This document shows positions 61,001 to 64,000 of a DNA stretch of 64,000 bases, one piece after another. The DNA comes from Aurelia coerulea (Eukaryota > Cnidaria > Scyphozoa > Semaeostomeae > Ulmaridae), in the NCBI GenBank assembly GCA_039566865.1, contig CM076959.1:19142501-19206500 (forward strand), read 5' to 3'. The translations under genes and the position numbers were made by a program. Every line of letters starts with the position of its first letter. The stretch's first letter is position 1. Below the pieces are notes generated by a model. It made no database searches. It was not told where the DNA came from and worked only from the letters and a program-made list of their open reading frames with translations.

Positions 61001-63787
61001 TGTCTTTATTTTCATTTAAACAGGATGAAGAAATTGGCAGTTTCATTATTCAGCAGAACGTTCGTGGAAAACCAGTGAATGTGTTCCGCTTCCCACCAAG
61101 AACAAGAATAAAAGCGTCGACAAATATAACAGTAAGTAAGCTTTTTATTTCTTTTTAATTTCCTTTTCGAAAAATTTGTGAAATAGCAGCAGGGTTTTAG
61201 ATTTTTATATTGCGTGATTTAATACACTCATTTTTTTTATAAGAAACAGCTTATAAGAAACGGTATGCTCAATTTTTCGAAAGTTAAGAAACAACCCTAC
61301 CAGGATTTAAAAAGCTAAGAAACTTTTGTAATTTACAGTTTTAATTTTCCTGTCGCAGTCAAAAAGTTTTTGACACTGTATACAGTTATAGCAATTAACT
61401 TATAAAGCAATGTTATTAACTTGTTTGAGACCTTACTAAGTAATTTGGGAACTCTTTAGACAAAACAAGATTGACTCTACACTTCTGGCATTAAAAATAT
61501 AAGAAACACGTAAGAAACTTTTGGTAGGAAAATTGCCCAATTATTCAAGAAACTGCCTACCAGCCCCGGACCTTAGTTTCTTATAAAAAAAATGAGTGTA
61601 TAACATAAACTCATGTTTCTAGATATGGGCTGCATCAAGCAATGGTAAACATGAGCCACCTTCCGATTTCTTTTGGAGCGAGCAAAGCAAATGGGGAACT
61701 GGGCCTGAATGTACCACAATCCTTTGCAAGCCTAGTGGACAGGTGAGTTTTTAATTATAACAGTTCTGAAGTTAAATGTTTTCGTTGGAATACATATTTG
61801 AATATGTAAACAGAAGTAGCAAATATGTAATCACACGTCCACAGTTTTATACAAATTGAGTCCGTCTAGTTTCGTTATCTTCAATGCAAAGCAGACATTT
61901 ACTTACTCTCGTTTAATTTTATTCATCAGTTTGTACTTTCATACAGCAATCTGCCATTACAGACTAAAGTTCCTCACGGCCTTATATATTCCATTCCAAT
62001 GTACTTGCCGTATAAATCGGCACTTTTTATCCTCCGTCAGGATGAAGGCACAAAAATTGAGGAATTCTGCACTATAAAACAAAAGACCTGTGCATTATTT
62101 TTCTATCATCTTTCCAACAGGCTGTTGCATGGACAACTGCAGCATATCCGTATGGCACCCCTAATTATATTGCAACCAGAGACATTGCTTATGGAAGTGA
62201 GGATTTGCGAGGGGGTTACGTGTGAGTAAGATTTGATTTTTTTAATATGCACGTTTTGTTACCTTAAAACGAGACATTGTTGTAGCAATTTTTGTAGCAC
62301 TGAAGCAGTTAGTGGTTAATGCACCCTCTTCATTTGGGCTTGAACTTCGAAAGTTTTTTATTAGAAATGTGAAAACTAATTGGAGCGATGCAACAACTTT
62401 TTCGCTGAAAAACAGTGTTTGAAATTATTCAGCCAGAGTGTTGCGTATTCACTTAGACGATAAACAATGCAATTTTTGGATAGCTTGGTTGTGCAACAAA
62501 AATTTATAAGATCCAAATGCGCTCCAGATATCTTCACAATTTTTGAATAGTTAATGTTATGGTAAATCTTTTATCAAAGCTTCACCTGTTTTAATCTTCA
62601 ATTTGTCAAACTTAAATAAATACAACTTTAACCAATTTTTTGTTGATCGTAGGCCAGAAACCAAGCCATTTGCAACATCCCCACGTAACAAAACACATCC
62701 ACATCATTCAAAAAGCAGAGTAGAGTATGATGGAAACGAGGGTATGACAAGAAATGCCCAATCGAGGTCGCAAACCGCCGTTGCGAAAGAGAGGCAAAGA
62801 GCTCCAGTAAAAAGCAAATCAGCAACTTTCACCGCTGGTGGAAATAAGGTAATTTTGAACTTTAAACATAATGGCCAAATAAAAAATGTGGCAAGATATT
62901 TTCTTTGGTCTGTCTCAAATTAGATGCCACCAGCAAATATGCTCGTGAATAACAACAATAGAAGTGTTTTGCAAAGGAATTTTTGCGTTATCGCCAATCT
63001 CAGATGACATTTAATTTGAGACGGAATTCAATGATCATTGAATCTATACAAGGTGAGTAAAAGAAAAAAGATTCTCATCTCTGAAAAGCCACTACTCCCC
63101 GGATATCAAGACGACGATTTTGGCAAATATATCATTTAATGATGAACATGTTCAGATCCATTTTAAAATTTACCTCATTGAAATCGGCCACGCCGTTCTG
63201 AAATTATAAGAGATTTTCTGAAGAATGTCCCTTCAAAACACCTTCAAAACATTTCTAAACTCACAACCACATTCTCCCAATATTCCTGCCTTTCAGCAAT
63301 GACTTCTGCAAGGTTTTCAGGACGTTTTATCCTCTGTGAGTGATTAAATCAGCCTGGAATGATATTGTCATGCTTCCAGGGATGACACATTCATCCTCGC
63401 AAAGGGATAACCTGGATAAATCGTGTAAAGTCATTGGCCGTTTGAAGGTTTCTTGAAGGGCTTTTTTGCGAGAACCTGTTATAATTTCAGAACAGAGTGG
63501 CTAATTTCAATAAGGTGAATTTTAGAATGGATTTCAACATGTCCAGGAGATATCACACGACAATCTTTAATTCATATTTCAATACGTTTTAATCGACATT
63601 GCTGAAAAGAATGTCTCGAACTTAACCTTCTATGCAAAATTTGATAATTTGCCATTCTTTGTTCCAGAAGCAGACAGGGATTATCAGAATGGCGCAGTCC
63701 ACAAAGGATTCTGGGTACTCAACACAACAAAGAGTTTCATTTCAGTCACCAATGCCTAGGCCAGGACAACGAGTATCGGTCAAGTAA
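36711..63787 (+). CDS. Lamin-type intermediate filament protein without CaaX box (nematocilin-like), 14 exons
   Basis: Fourteen exons joined by GT-AG introns with matching phases give 733 codons. Residues 1-13 are a very short head. Residues 14-375 are the coiled-coil rod, opening with [19 protein letters not shown] and closing with [16 protein letters not shown], the two IF signature ends. Its length of about 360 residues is the lamin type (vertebrate lamin rods are about 356, vertebrate cytoplasmic IF rods about 310). Residues 376-492 are a Pro/Ser/Thr-rich linker. Residues 493-630 are a lamin tail (Ig-fold) domain with [29 protein letters not shown] and KWGTG. A basic Ser-rich tail ends in RPGQRVSVK, not in a CaaX box, and I see no clear nuclear localisation cluster. 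Lamins need both features, so a cytoplasmic or ciliary filament is more likely. Hydra nematocilin, a lamin relative lacking both, is the closest parallel I know. A protostome-type cytoplasmic IF is the alternative. Parallel coiled-coil dimers would assemble into filaments. Confidence 0.88.
37019..39371 (+). other. Intron 1 with two diverged tandem duplications
   Basis: Block 37011-37205 is repeated at about 37206-37385 (shared GACAAGTG, CACACAA-GCCTTAG, CAATGGCACA and TTTGAAAGG-TAAACT). A second set of three diverged copies, period about 145-155 bp, runs 38200-38655 (TGACTACATGAGTC at 38301 and 38455, TGACAGCATGAGTC at 38598). A C9 tract lies near 37490. A MITE occupies 39227-39350. The 84-codon minus-strand frame at 37610-37864 shows no motif. 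Confidence 0.65.
39227..39350 (-). mobile_element. AATTTGAGACAGAC-type MITE, copy 1
   Basis: Ends TTCAGTATCTCAAATCAGA and TCTAATTTGAGGCAGACCTT are inverted relative to each other. The interior carries GCCGTAACGCAAAATTACTC and TTTTTATTCGCGG, the reverse complement of blocks in the copies at 43985 and 62908. It is about 124 bp long, non-coding, and ends about 20 bp before the exon 2 acceptor. Confidence 0.65.
39372..39654 (+). CDS. IF gene exon 2: coil 1B
   Basis: Residues 103-197, opening [19 protein letters not shown] after the acceptor TTTTGCAG and ending HDK before GTAAGT (phase 0). It is heptad-patterned coiled coil without breaks. It contains the part of coil 1B that is longer in lamins than in vertebrate cytoplasmic IFs, since the total rod length requires that insert. 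Confidence 0.92.
40063..40102. repeat. (CAAT)n microsatellite
   Basis: About nine TCAA/CAAT units with two CACT variants in intron 2. Confidence 0.9.
40318..40450 (+). mobile_element. AATTTGAGACAGAC-type MITE, copy 2
   Basis: The right end (TTTTCGCAAATCTCACTTG then TCTAATTTGAGACAGACTTT) matches copies at 43985-44106 and 62908-63026. The interior has ACCGCGAATAGAAAT. The left end is eroded, so the left boundary is approximate. Confidence 0.55.
40910..41095 (+). CDS. IF gene exon 3: end of coil 1B and linker L12
   Basis: Residues 198-259, opening [19 protein letters not shown] and ending VYQNG before GTAAGT (phase 0). The 62 codons are strongly charged coiled coil. Confidence 0.92.
41096..41727 (+). 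other. Intron 3 with a telomere-like tract
   Basis: 41351-41452 is rich in AGGGTTA/TTAGGG-like words in one strand orientation (for example AAGTTAGGGTTAGGGG at the right end). They are degenerate and irregularly spaced. Nothing else is recognised. Confidence 0.6.
41351..41452 (+). repeat. Degenerate TTAGGG-like tract
   Basis: About ten words related to TTAGGG in about 100 bp, all on the same strand. Only the right end has two clean adjacent units (GTTAGGGTTAGGGG). It could be an old interstitial telomeric insertion or a chance G/T-rich expansion. Confidence 0.5.
41728..41853 (+). CDS. IF gene exon 4: coil 2
   Basis: Residues 260-301, opening [17 protein letters not shown] and ending INLETR before GTAAGC. 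Exactly 42 codons, phase 0 on both sides. Confidence 0.9.
41854..42420 (+). other. Intron 4, nearly half filled by a palindromic MITE
   Basis: Apart from the MITE at 42033-42280 nothing is recognised. The open frame at 42233-42454 only crosses the MITE and the exon start. Confidence 0.6.
42033..42280. mobile_element. Fully palindromic MITE of about 248 bp
   Basis: The left half (AATAGACCTTTTAGCTATTC, then CAAAAGAGCCTGGATCGAGC and ATACACGAGGCTCGA) is mirrored by the right half (reverse complement ends TTTTAGCTTTTCTACAAAG, GAGCCTGGATCGAGCG). The dyad centre is CTACAAAGTGCACTTTGTAG. The whole element can fold into a single hairpin. Eroded relatives lie at about 43072-43277 and 50640-50745. Confidence 0.8.
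42421..42641 (+). CDS. IF gene exon 5: end of coil 2 with rod-end signature
   Basis: Residues 302-375. After heptads it contains [15 protein letters not shown] and [10 protein letters not shown], the conserved IF helix termination motif (family consensus of type LDxEIxxYxxLLExEExR). [10 protein letters not shown] is a divergent version of the usual LALDxEIAAY. The donor is GTATGT in phase 2. Confidence 0.93.
42642..43423 (+). other. Intron 5
   Basis: Contains an eroded copy of the palindromic MITE (about 43072-43277: ATAGACCTTTTAGCTATTC at the left, GCTTGATCCAGGCTCTTTTG at the right). Nothing else recognised. Confidence 0.55.
43072..43277. mobile_element. Eroded copy of the palindromic MITE
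   Basis: Shares both ends and the TATCGAATGTGCATAA-type interior with 42033-42280, but the arms have diverged and carry an extra CGTAGCCTGCGTG insertion near the centre. Confidence 0.65.
43424..43587 (+). CDS. IF gene exon 6: proline-rich linker after the rod
   Basis: Residues 375-429, opening [19 protein letters not shown]. Rich in Pro, Thr, Ser and Arg ([11 protein letters not shown] at the end). In nuclear lamins this region carries the nuclear localisation signal. Here the basic residues are spread out and no compact KKRK-type cluster is visible. Donor GTGAGA, phase 1. Confidence 0.85.
43588..44952 (+). other. Intron 6
   Basis: Contains the MITE copy at 43985-44106. The overlapping frames at 44551-44739 and 44625-44897 are on opposite strands and without motifs. 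Nothing else recognised. Confidence 0.55.
43985..44106 (+). mobile_element. AATTTGAGACAGAC-type MITE, copy 3
   Basis: Inverted ends AGTTTGTCCCAAATTCGATG and CATCCAATTTGAGCCAGACT. The interior has CCGCGAATAAAAAATTTG and TTTTGCGTTACCGCAAATCT, shared with the other copies. About 122 bp. Confidence 0.7.
44953..45036 (+). CDS. IF gene exon 7: linker
   Basis: Residues 430-457 ([15 protein letters not shown], then [12 protein letters not shown]). The acceptor is TTCTTTTCAG and the donor GTAATT, which is weaker than the others. Phase 1 on both sides, so skipping this exon would keep the frame. Confidence 0.75.
45037..45690 (+). other. Intron 7
   Basis: AT-rich, no recognised feature. Confidence 0.5.
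45691..45796 (+). CDS. IF gene exon 8: linker
   Basis: Residues 458-492, aromatic and proline rich ([17 protein letters not shown] at the end). The acceptor is TTTCTTTATAG and the donor GTGAGT, phase 2. No family motif. Included because acceptor, donor and phase all fit exons 7 and 9. Confidence 0.75.
45797..49854 (+). other. Intron 8 (4.06 kb), with one possible extra exon and MITE remnants
   Basis: 47149-47225 is flanked by a good acceptor (TTCTCTTCTTTCAAAAG) and GTTAGA and reads [19 protein letters not shown] in the frame of exon 8, but its end phase does not fit exon 9. A GC-rich hAT-like remnant with GGGTGGCGCC and GTGCCACCC ends lies at about 48888-49070. An isolated end of the same kind lies at 48743. 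The rest is AT-rich and featureless to me. Confidence 0.5.
48888..49070. mobile_element. hAT-like MITE remnant
   Basis: Begins CAAGGGTGGCGCCAG and ends CCCGTTGTGCCACCC, with a GGGGTGCTGTAGCCCCC block inside. The ends are imperfectly inverted and I could not find an 8-bp duplication, so the boundaries are approximate. Confidence 0.5.
49855..49933 (+). CDS. IF gene exon 9: start of lamin tail domain
   Basis: Residues 493-519, [11 protein letters not shown] then [13 protein letters not shown], matching the first strands of the lamin tail Ig fold (family pattern of type GKFVRLxNxS). The acceptor is TTTCATTTCAG and the donor GTAAGG, phase 0. An in-frame alternative acceptor lies 120 bp upstream (exon start 49735), which would add 40 codons without a stop. 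Confidence 0.88.
49995..50615. mobile_element. Fold-back element with arms of about 250 bp
   Basis: The left arm (for example ATACAATAGCATCAGTTGCT at 50032 and AACCAGTAATTCAAAACAAA) is the reverse complement of the right arm (AGCAACTAATGCTATTGTAT near 50571 and TTTGTTTGAATTACTGGT). Similarity continues inward through TAGTAGGGTAAACTCTCGTC and TTAAGAGAAGTTATGTGCTTC against their mirror images. It starts about 60 bp after exon 9. No coding capacity. Confidence 0.75.
50640..50745. mobile_element. Fragment of the palindromic MITE family
   Basis: CATATTCGAAAATTTT, TCGCTCAATCCATGCTCTTC and AAGAATAGCTAAGAGGTATA match, with changes, the right half of 42033-42280. Confidence 0.5.
51185..51395 (+). repeat. 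Left arm of an inverted repeat pair 9.3 kb apart
   Basis: Reverse complement, with substitutions, of 60645-60850. Shared blocks include CTGAATCATGAAACGC against GCGCTTCGTGATTCAG, CCTATTGGGAGCATTT against its counterpart, and TGGCGAATTTTTCACGAAG against CTTCGTGAAAAATTCGCCA. Probably two copies of one dispersed element in opposite orientation. Confidence 0.65.
51597..51720. mobile_element. hAT-like MITE piece
   Basis: Starts CAGTGGCGCCGCCAGGA, a typical hAT-type end, followed by GGGGTCTGGGGCGGAGCCCC and TTGGACCACGCCCTCTACTT. Related interior sequence recurs at 59391 and 59751. I found no matching right end or 8-bp duplication. Confidence 0.55.
51948..52101 (+). repeat. 5' LTR (154 bp)
   Basis: Bounded by TGT and ACA. 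Contains the hairpin-capable pair CTGTCAC (from 52020) and GTGACAG (from 52043). The stretch 52038-52051 (ATTCTGTGACAGTA) is the perfect reverse complement of 52103-52116. If that stretch is the RNA 5' end, U3 is about 90 nt and R plus U5 about 64 nt. Confidence 0.96.
52103..52116 (+). promoter_or_regulatory. Self-complementary primer-binding site
   Basis: TACTGTCACAGAAT begins one base after the 5' LTR, where a primer-binding site is expected. A tRNA site would begin TGG, and this does not. It is a 14/14 complement of 52038-52051 inside the LTR. Tf1 of fission yeast and related elements prime reverse transcription with the 5' end of their own RNA in this way. Confidence 0.7.
52125..52745 (+). 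CDS. Gag, N-terminal part (interrupted by hAT insertion)
   Basis: The ATG at 52125 lies 8 nt after the primer site. Codons 1-177 (to 52655) are retrotransposon capsid-like sequence: alpha-helical, charged, with the capsid pattern [19 protein letters not shown] and later [15 protein letters not shown], resembling the Ty3/gypsy retrotransposon gag (capsid) family. From 52656 on the frame runs into the hAT terminal repeat and adds about 29 unrelated, Gly/Arg-rich residues before TAG at 52743. The true continuation resumes at 55105 in the same phase once the hAT element and one copy of the duplication are discounted. As it stands, this copy cannot make full-length Gag. Confidence 0.88.
   Translation: METKVQSFDGSGNVKIFIEKISLRSALKGFEGEKAAQNLASRLEGRAFDVYLRLSPTDKKDPDKIKEELMKEFELGNQDREIAIQELASRKRQQDESPQTFAFKIQELVKLAYPTFNDETRQTIAKDYFVNGLHQKMQVALKSLSKFSTASLNDLAKETTRLQIAGIQSLASSQQGHQWRAGRGGRGGNCPPLLVEFEGRQRKRLS
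52858..54041. mobile_element. Nested element with 64-bp inverted ends and an internal fold-back
   Basis: The left end CGGGTGTCTCAAAAAAATG and the right end (read inward) CGGGTGTCCCAAAAAAATG open inverted arms of about 64 bp with few mismatches, including GATTTGGTTGACTC. A second inverted pair lies inside: 52917-53026 against 53236-53345 (for example ACGAGGTATCTATGTTCAAG and its mirror). A G10 tract lies near 53140. I see no convincing target duplication. Non-coding. Confidence 0.7.
54030..54650 (+). pseudogene. hAT transposase remnant (C-terminal dimerisation domain)
   Basis: From about 54222 the frame reads [20 protein letters not shown] followed by [20 protein letters not shown]. This is the hAT C-terminal dimerisation pattern (family form YPxLxxxAxxxLxIPxSSAxxERxFS, with H here where R is usual). 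At a run of nine A residues near 54408 the frame breaks. The sequence continues in another frame as [13 protein letters not shown], which suits the end of such transposases. The catalytic part is missing. Confidence 0.75.
54578..54990. mobile_element. Small inverted-repeat insertion inside the hAT element
   Basis: Arms of about 45 bp: CATACCATTACTCTTACAAAG near 54605 against the mirror of CATAAGAGTAATGGTACGAG near 54949, with TGGTCAATGGGACTC against GAGTCCCTATTGAGCA. Boundaries approximate. Confidence 0.55.
55105..55455 (+). CDS. Gag, C-terminal part with two zinc knuckles
   Basis: Continues gag after the hAT insertion in the original phase. It has a basic Arg/Gly/Ser-rich stretch ([10 protein letters not shown]), then two CCHC zinc knuckles: [14 protein letters not shown] (CX2CX4HX4C) and [16 protein letters not shown] (CX2CX4HX6C, a wider last spacing). 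These bind the genomic RNA in nucleocapsid proteins. It ends at TGA 55453-55455, directly followed by CTAG, and the same frame stays open into pol. Confidence 0.9.
   Translation, partial: CMSVNTDTEGFVDSIADKVLEKMKGMSVGAPGGSEASPSVNYFGKRSNRFTTRGKNQSYPRSRNFRGGYQASNPKSQKCRSCQSTDHYVRECPSRFCQACGNKGHDSWDKSCPNYQ
55453..55459 (+). promoter_or_regulatory. TGA CTA G stop-codon readthrough motif between gag and pol
   Basis: The gag stop reads CAA TGA CTA GGC. UGA followed by CUAG is the established high-efficiency readthrough context in metazoan mRNAs. Gag and pol share one frame, nothing but this TGA interrupts them, and no ATG begins pol upstream of the protease. Confidence 0.75.
55456..59136 (+). CDS. 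Pol polyprotein (protease, RT, RNase H, integrase), expressed by readthrough
   Basis: Open from the codon after the gag TGA to TAG at 59134, 1,226 codons, no internal stop. In order: aspartic protease with LLDTGAS (55549-55569) and ILGRDF; reverse transcriptase with [42 protein letters not shown] and the catalytic YMDD at 56794-56805; RNase H with [23 protein letters not shown] and [10 protein letters not shown]; integrase zinc site (HNIAH, then CETC); integrase core with catalytic Asp in SLDIAYL, Asp in LSDQGSN and Glu in GNGFAER; then a GPY/F-type module ([12 protein letters not shown]). There is no chromodomain. The C-terminus is an acidic Ser/Glu tail and a basic end ([11 protein letters not shown]). 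All catalytic residues I can check are present, so pol looks intact. Confidence 0.95.
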   Translation, partial: LGQNKSIQQQLYADNFSAVLNVKFENNSINALLDTGASCSLMDMGTFESLGLKSEIIPFTNQLVDASGNNMSIIGSTMVNISIRGHILSQEIKILNSKTYRNVILGRDFLSKFESVAFDFTKHRVKLGNNWHYCVKISKSCNVALINDIELPARTESVVAVKCNQSLALLTADFEPFLVTHGVYATRCRIIPNIKGVFQITLLNVNNTSCMINSEKKIGSLIAVEETVASVDTLDSDLSVNLDQNIVYGENLSVNEKEKISTLISQYSDIFAQNPKKPKVVTNMHHHIVTNDALPIKRKPYRLPHAWNSEIDKQIQEMLQNDIIRPSSSPWNSPIILVKKKDGSMRFVCDFRGLNDVSKKDSYPLPHIRDVIDRMHGTQFWTTLDAASAYWSMPLNESDKEKTAFSVPRGKYEFNVTPFGLCNAGASYQRMIDMSLSGLDSDRILAYMDDIVVFSKTFEDHVVSIEQLFARLRESGISLKLSKCIFASDKVDFLGFELSRTGIKPQTRLTESIESYKRPTTKKELRGFLGLAGFYRAFIPNFADISAPLNGLTNDNVPFIWTDMCEEAFVQLKMKLTSEPILKFPDLNQPFVVEVDASNYAVGGILSQKGSDEQLHPVAYFSTALQKAQKNWSATNKEAFALVLAVRHWNVYLAGSTFVLNSDHNPLTHLRDQQDPRGKVGRWISELEEYDYTIKYIRGAENVKADALSRNENASQNQPHSQFEEKVYALFAENASFLTQLKEEQQKDATISSSLKEISANNKILQGRLRRVQKQLRVEEGLLTKSGRPVIPPSLRKIIVKEYHNIAHFGIDKIYSLLKDRFYWPNMYAYVQSFISSCETCQRTKCDTAPPKAPMVEMFIPSAPMQFISLDIAYLPRDNSGYQYILLIGDIFSKFISAVPLKDQTAPIIVDALLKNWIFIHGTPFYILSDQGSNVDGNIMQEICTTLGIEKRRSSAYHSQGNGFAERNIRSVKDMLRAVLLHRQLQQSKWRSILGSLVFALNTTISKATKCVPYEVVFGRPAVLPQDIIFGTTPDEFEHTSASDHLHAVSSSLNDVFEQVMSSLALSKKTMQRHYNKNIRFNDYKEGQKVWLKNKHYKSGENRKLAPRRNGPWFVLRKLPNGVNFRIENSRKEQKVVHHDRLLPFIERDAELMSDEEPNQIELSEEELSVVSESSSESSASDYEEDLQDELNQQLQEDIVARRNYPRRNRRVRELPDAIPWNVINI
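59184..59196 (+). promoter_or_regulatory. Polypurine tract
   Basis: AGGGGGGGAGAAA immediately before the 3' LTR, the primer site for plus-strand DNA synthesis. Confidence 0.9.
59197..59350 (+). repeat. 3' LTR (154 bp)
   Basis: Same sequence as 51948-52101 in direct comparison. The bases just outside differ on both sides, which fixes the ends. Confidence 0.96.
59351..60515. mobile_element. Patchwork of hAT-like MITE pieces right of the LTR element
   Basis: GGGGGTCCGGGGGTACTCC and TTTTGCAGCCACGCCCTTCA (from 59391), AAATCCGCCCCTG (59734-59746), GGGGGTCTGGGGGCAAAGCC (from 59751) and GCGACCGCCCCCCC (near 60480) are typical subterminal pieces of GC-ended hAT MITEs. CAGGGGCGGAT at 51916-51926, left of the LTR element, is the exact inverse of 59736-59746, but the 8 bp outside do not match. 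No gene is present. Open frames here are on both strands and without motifs. Confidence 0.5.
60645..60850 (-). repeat. Right arm of the inverted pair flanking the LTR region
   Basis: Reverse complement of 51185-51395 with substitutions (TTCGTGAAAAATTCGCCAAA, TTAAACTTGATT, TTGAAGAAGCGCTTCGTGAT). Confidence 0.65.
61024..61131 (+). CDS. IF gene exon 10: lamin tail domain
   Basis: Residues 520-555 ([20 protein letters not shown], then [16 protein letters not shown]). Corresponds to the lamin segment of type GxWxIRRxNGxxxxxYRFPPKFTLKAGQ. Acceptor CATTTAAACAG, donor GTAAGT, phase 0. Confidence 0.92.
61225..61598. mobile_element. Mariner-like MITE in intron 10 (perfect 23-bp inverted ends, TA target)
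   Basis: Ends start CACTCATTTTTTTTATAAGA at the left and the same read inward at the right, identical over 23 bp. TA flanks both sides (61223-61224 and 61599-61600). The interior repeats AAGAAAC/GTTTCTT many times. It fills most of the 491-bp intron 10 and stops 24 bp before exon 11, close to where the branch point and pyrimidine tract must lie. Confidence 0.85.
61623..61742 (+). CDS. IF gene exon 11: lamin tail domain core
   Basis: Residues 556-595, [18 protein letters not shown] then [12 protein letters not shown], matching the most conserved lamin tail segment (family form TIWAANAGxxxxPPTDLxWKxQxxWGxG). Acceptor TGTTTCTAG, donor GTGAGT, phase 0. Confidence 0.95.
61743..62120 (+). other. 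Intron 11
   Basis: AT-rich, no recognised feature. The frames at 61856-62077 and 61999-62229 are accidental. Confidence 0.5.
62121..62221 (+). CDS. IF gene exon 12: end of lamin tail domain
   Basis: Residues 596-629 ([20 protein letters not shown], then [14 protein letters not shown]). The first residues are the last strand of the Ig fold (lamin form GEEVAxR). The donor is taken as GTGAGT at 62222, because it matches the phase of exon 13. Using GTAAGA 4 bp later would introduce TGA. Confidence 0.85.
62222..62652 (+). other. Intron 12
   Basis: AT-rich, no recognised feature. Confidence 0.5.
62653..62848 (+). CDS. IF gene exon 13: basic C-terminal extension
   Basis: Residues 629-694, rich in Lys, Arg, Ser, His and Thr (for example [20 protein letters not shown] and [15 protein letters not shown]). 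Acceptor TTGATCGTAG, donor GTAATT, phase 0. No known motif. KERQR and PVKSKS are basic but not a classical bipartite signal. Confidence 0.85.
62849..63667 (+). other. Intron 13
   Basis: Contains the MITE at 62908-63026. Between 63,080 and 63,600 it also shows an inverted similarity: TCATCTCTG-AAAAG, AATATATCATTTAATGA and AACATGTTCAGATCCATTTT are mirrored near 63,510-63,620 by GGATTTCAACATGT, which suggests a further fold-back element. Confidence 0.5.
62908..63026 (+). mobile_element. AATTTGAGACAGAC-type MITE, copy 4
   Basis: Inverted ends GTCTGTCTCAAATTAGATGC and GACATTTAATTTGAGACGG. The interior has GCTCGTGAATAACAACAA and TTTTTGCGTTATCGCCAATC. Best-preserved copy of the family, about 119 bp. 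A related half-copy may lie at 63900-63980. Confidence 0.75.
63668..63787 (+). CDS. IF gene exon 14: C-terminus
   Basis: Residues 695-733 and TAA at 63785-63787. [16 protein letters not shown] opens the exon and RPGQRVSVK closes the protein. There is no cysteine near the end, so no CaaX prenylation. Acceptor CTTTGTTCCAG. No AATAAA is seen in the 213 bases left, so the 3' untranslated region probably runs past the window. Confidence 0.88.
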   Translation, partial: KQTGIIRMAQSTKDSGYSTQQRVSFQSPMPRPGQRVSVK

Positions 63788-64000
63788 ACTTCCTTAAAAC
63801 TGAAAGAAATTGCGCCTTTTTGTACTGTCTTTCCTGTTTACTTGTCCCTTGTTGTAATCAATTAATTAATTTATCATTCAATCCATCAATGAATGTATTT
63901 CATTCGCAAATTTCATCTTACAGATGTCGTCTAATTTCCGTAACTCGCAAATTTCACATGCAAATTTCATCTCATTTATTCACATTGTCTCAATCATTGT

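Larger units (their letters stand above)
49934..61023 (+). other. Intron 9 (11.1 kb), transposon-filled
   Basis: In order: fold-back element (49995-50615), eroded palindromic MITE (50640-50745), arm of a distant inverted pair (51185-51395), hAT-like MITE piece (51597-51720), the LTR retrotransposon (51948-59350), more hAT-like MITE pieces (59385-59830 and 60405-60515) and the second arm of the inverted pair (60645-60850). All of this lies between two exons of one Ig-fold domain. Confidence 0.7.

Noticed and set aside
62603..62923. 106-codon frame taken as an independent gene
   Set aside because: Its middle is exon 13 of the filament gene. The ends are intron sequence.

Overview
This is an AT-rich animal genome segment with no bacterial features. 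It has three parts: a large satellite array (1 to about 28,640), a gene-free zone full of small DNA transposons (about 28,640 to 36,480), and one long multi-exon gene on the + strand (36,711 to 63,787). The organism is a metazoan. The gene is a lamin-type intermediate filament protein with a long coil 1B and a complete lamin tail domain, but no C-terminal CaaX box and no obvious nuclear localisation cluster. That combination fits a cytoplasmic filament protein of nematocilin type (known from the cnidocil of Hydra), or an invertebrate cytoplasmic IF. A cnidarian is my best guess, by inference only.

Satellite: about 131 head-to-tail copies of a monomer of about 188 bp fill 1-24,627 and run off the left edge. 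A 601-bp poly(A) retroposon on the minus strand interrupts the array, with a 9-bp target duplication. About 18 more copies follow, and they decay towards 28,640. Higher-order units are visible: a 10-mer of 1,860 bp, a 5-mer of about 942 bp, alternating dimers, and a run of four near-identical monomers. This looks like the edge of a pericentromeric or centromeric block.

Intergenic zone: it holds at least five small inverted-repeat elements (TA-flanked mariner-like MITEs, a hAT-like MITE with a perfect 8-bp duplication, hairpin elements), a duplicated 110-bp block and short tandem repeats. I see no protein gene there.

IF gene: I could join 14 exons, all with GT-AG introns and matching phases, into 733 codons (rod, linker, lamin tail domain, basic C-terminal extension). 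The introns carry MITEs, tandem duplications and a telomere-like tract. Intron 9 (11 kb) splits the tail domain and holds a Ty3/gypsy LTR retrotransposon with two identical 154-bp LTRs.

LTR element: gag and pol lie in the same frame, separated by a single TGA in the context TGA CTA G, the known stop-codon readthrough motif. Its primer-binding region is not a tRNA match. It is a 14-nt perfect complement of a stretch inside its own LTR, as in self-priming Tf1-type elements. A 2.44-kb defective hAT transposon with a perfect 8-bp duplication sits in gag and carries further nested fold-back elements. These two recoding and priming features are the most notable finds in the window.
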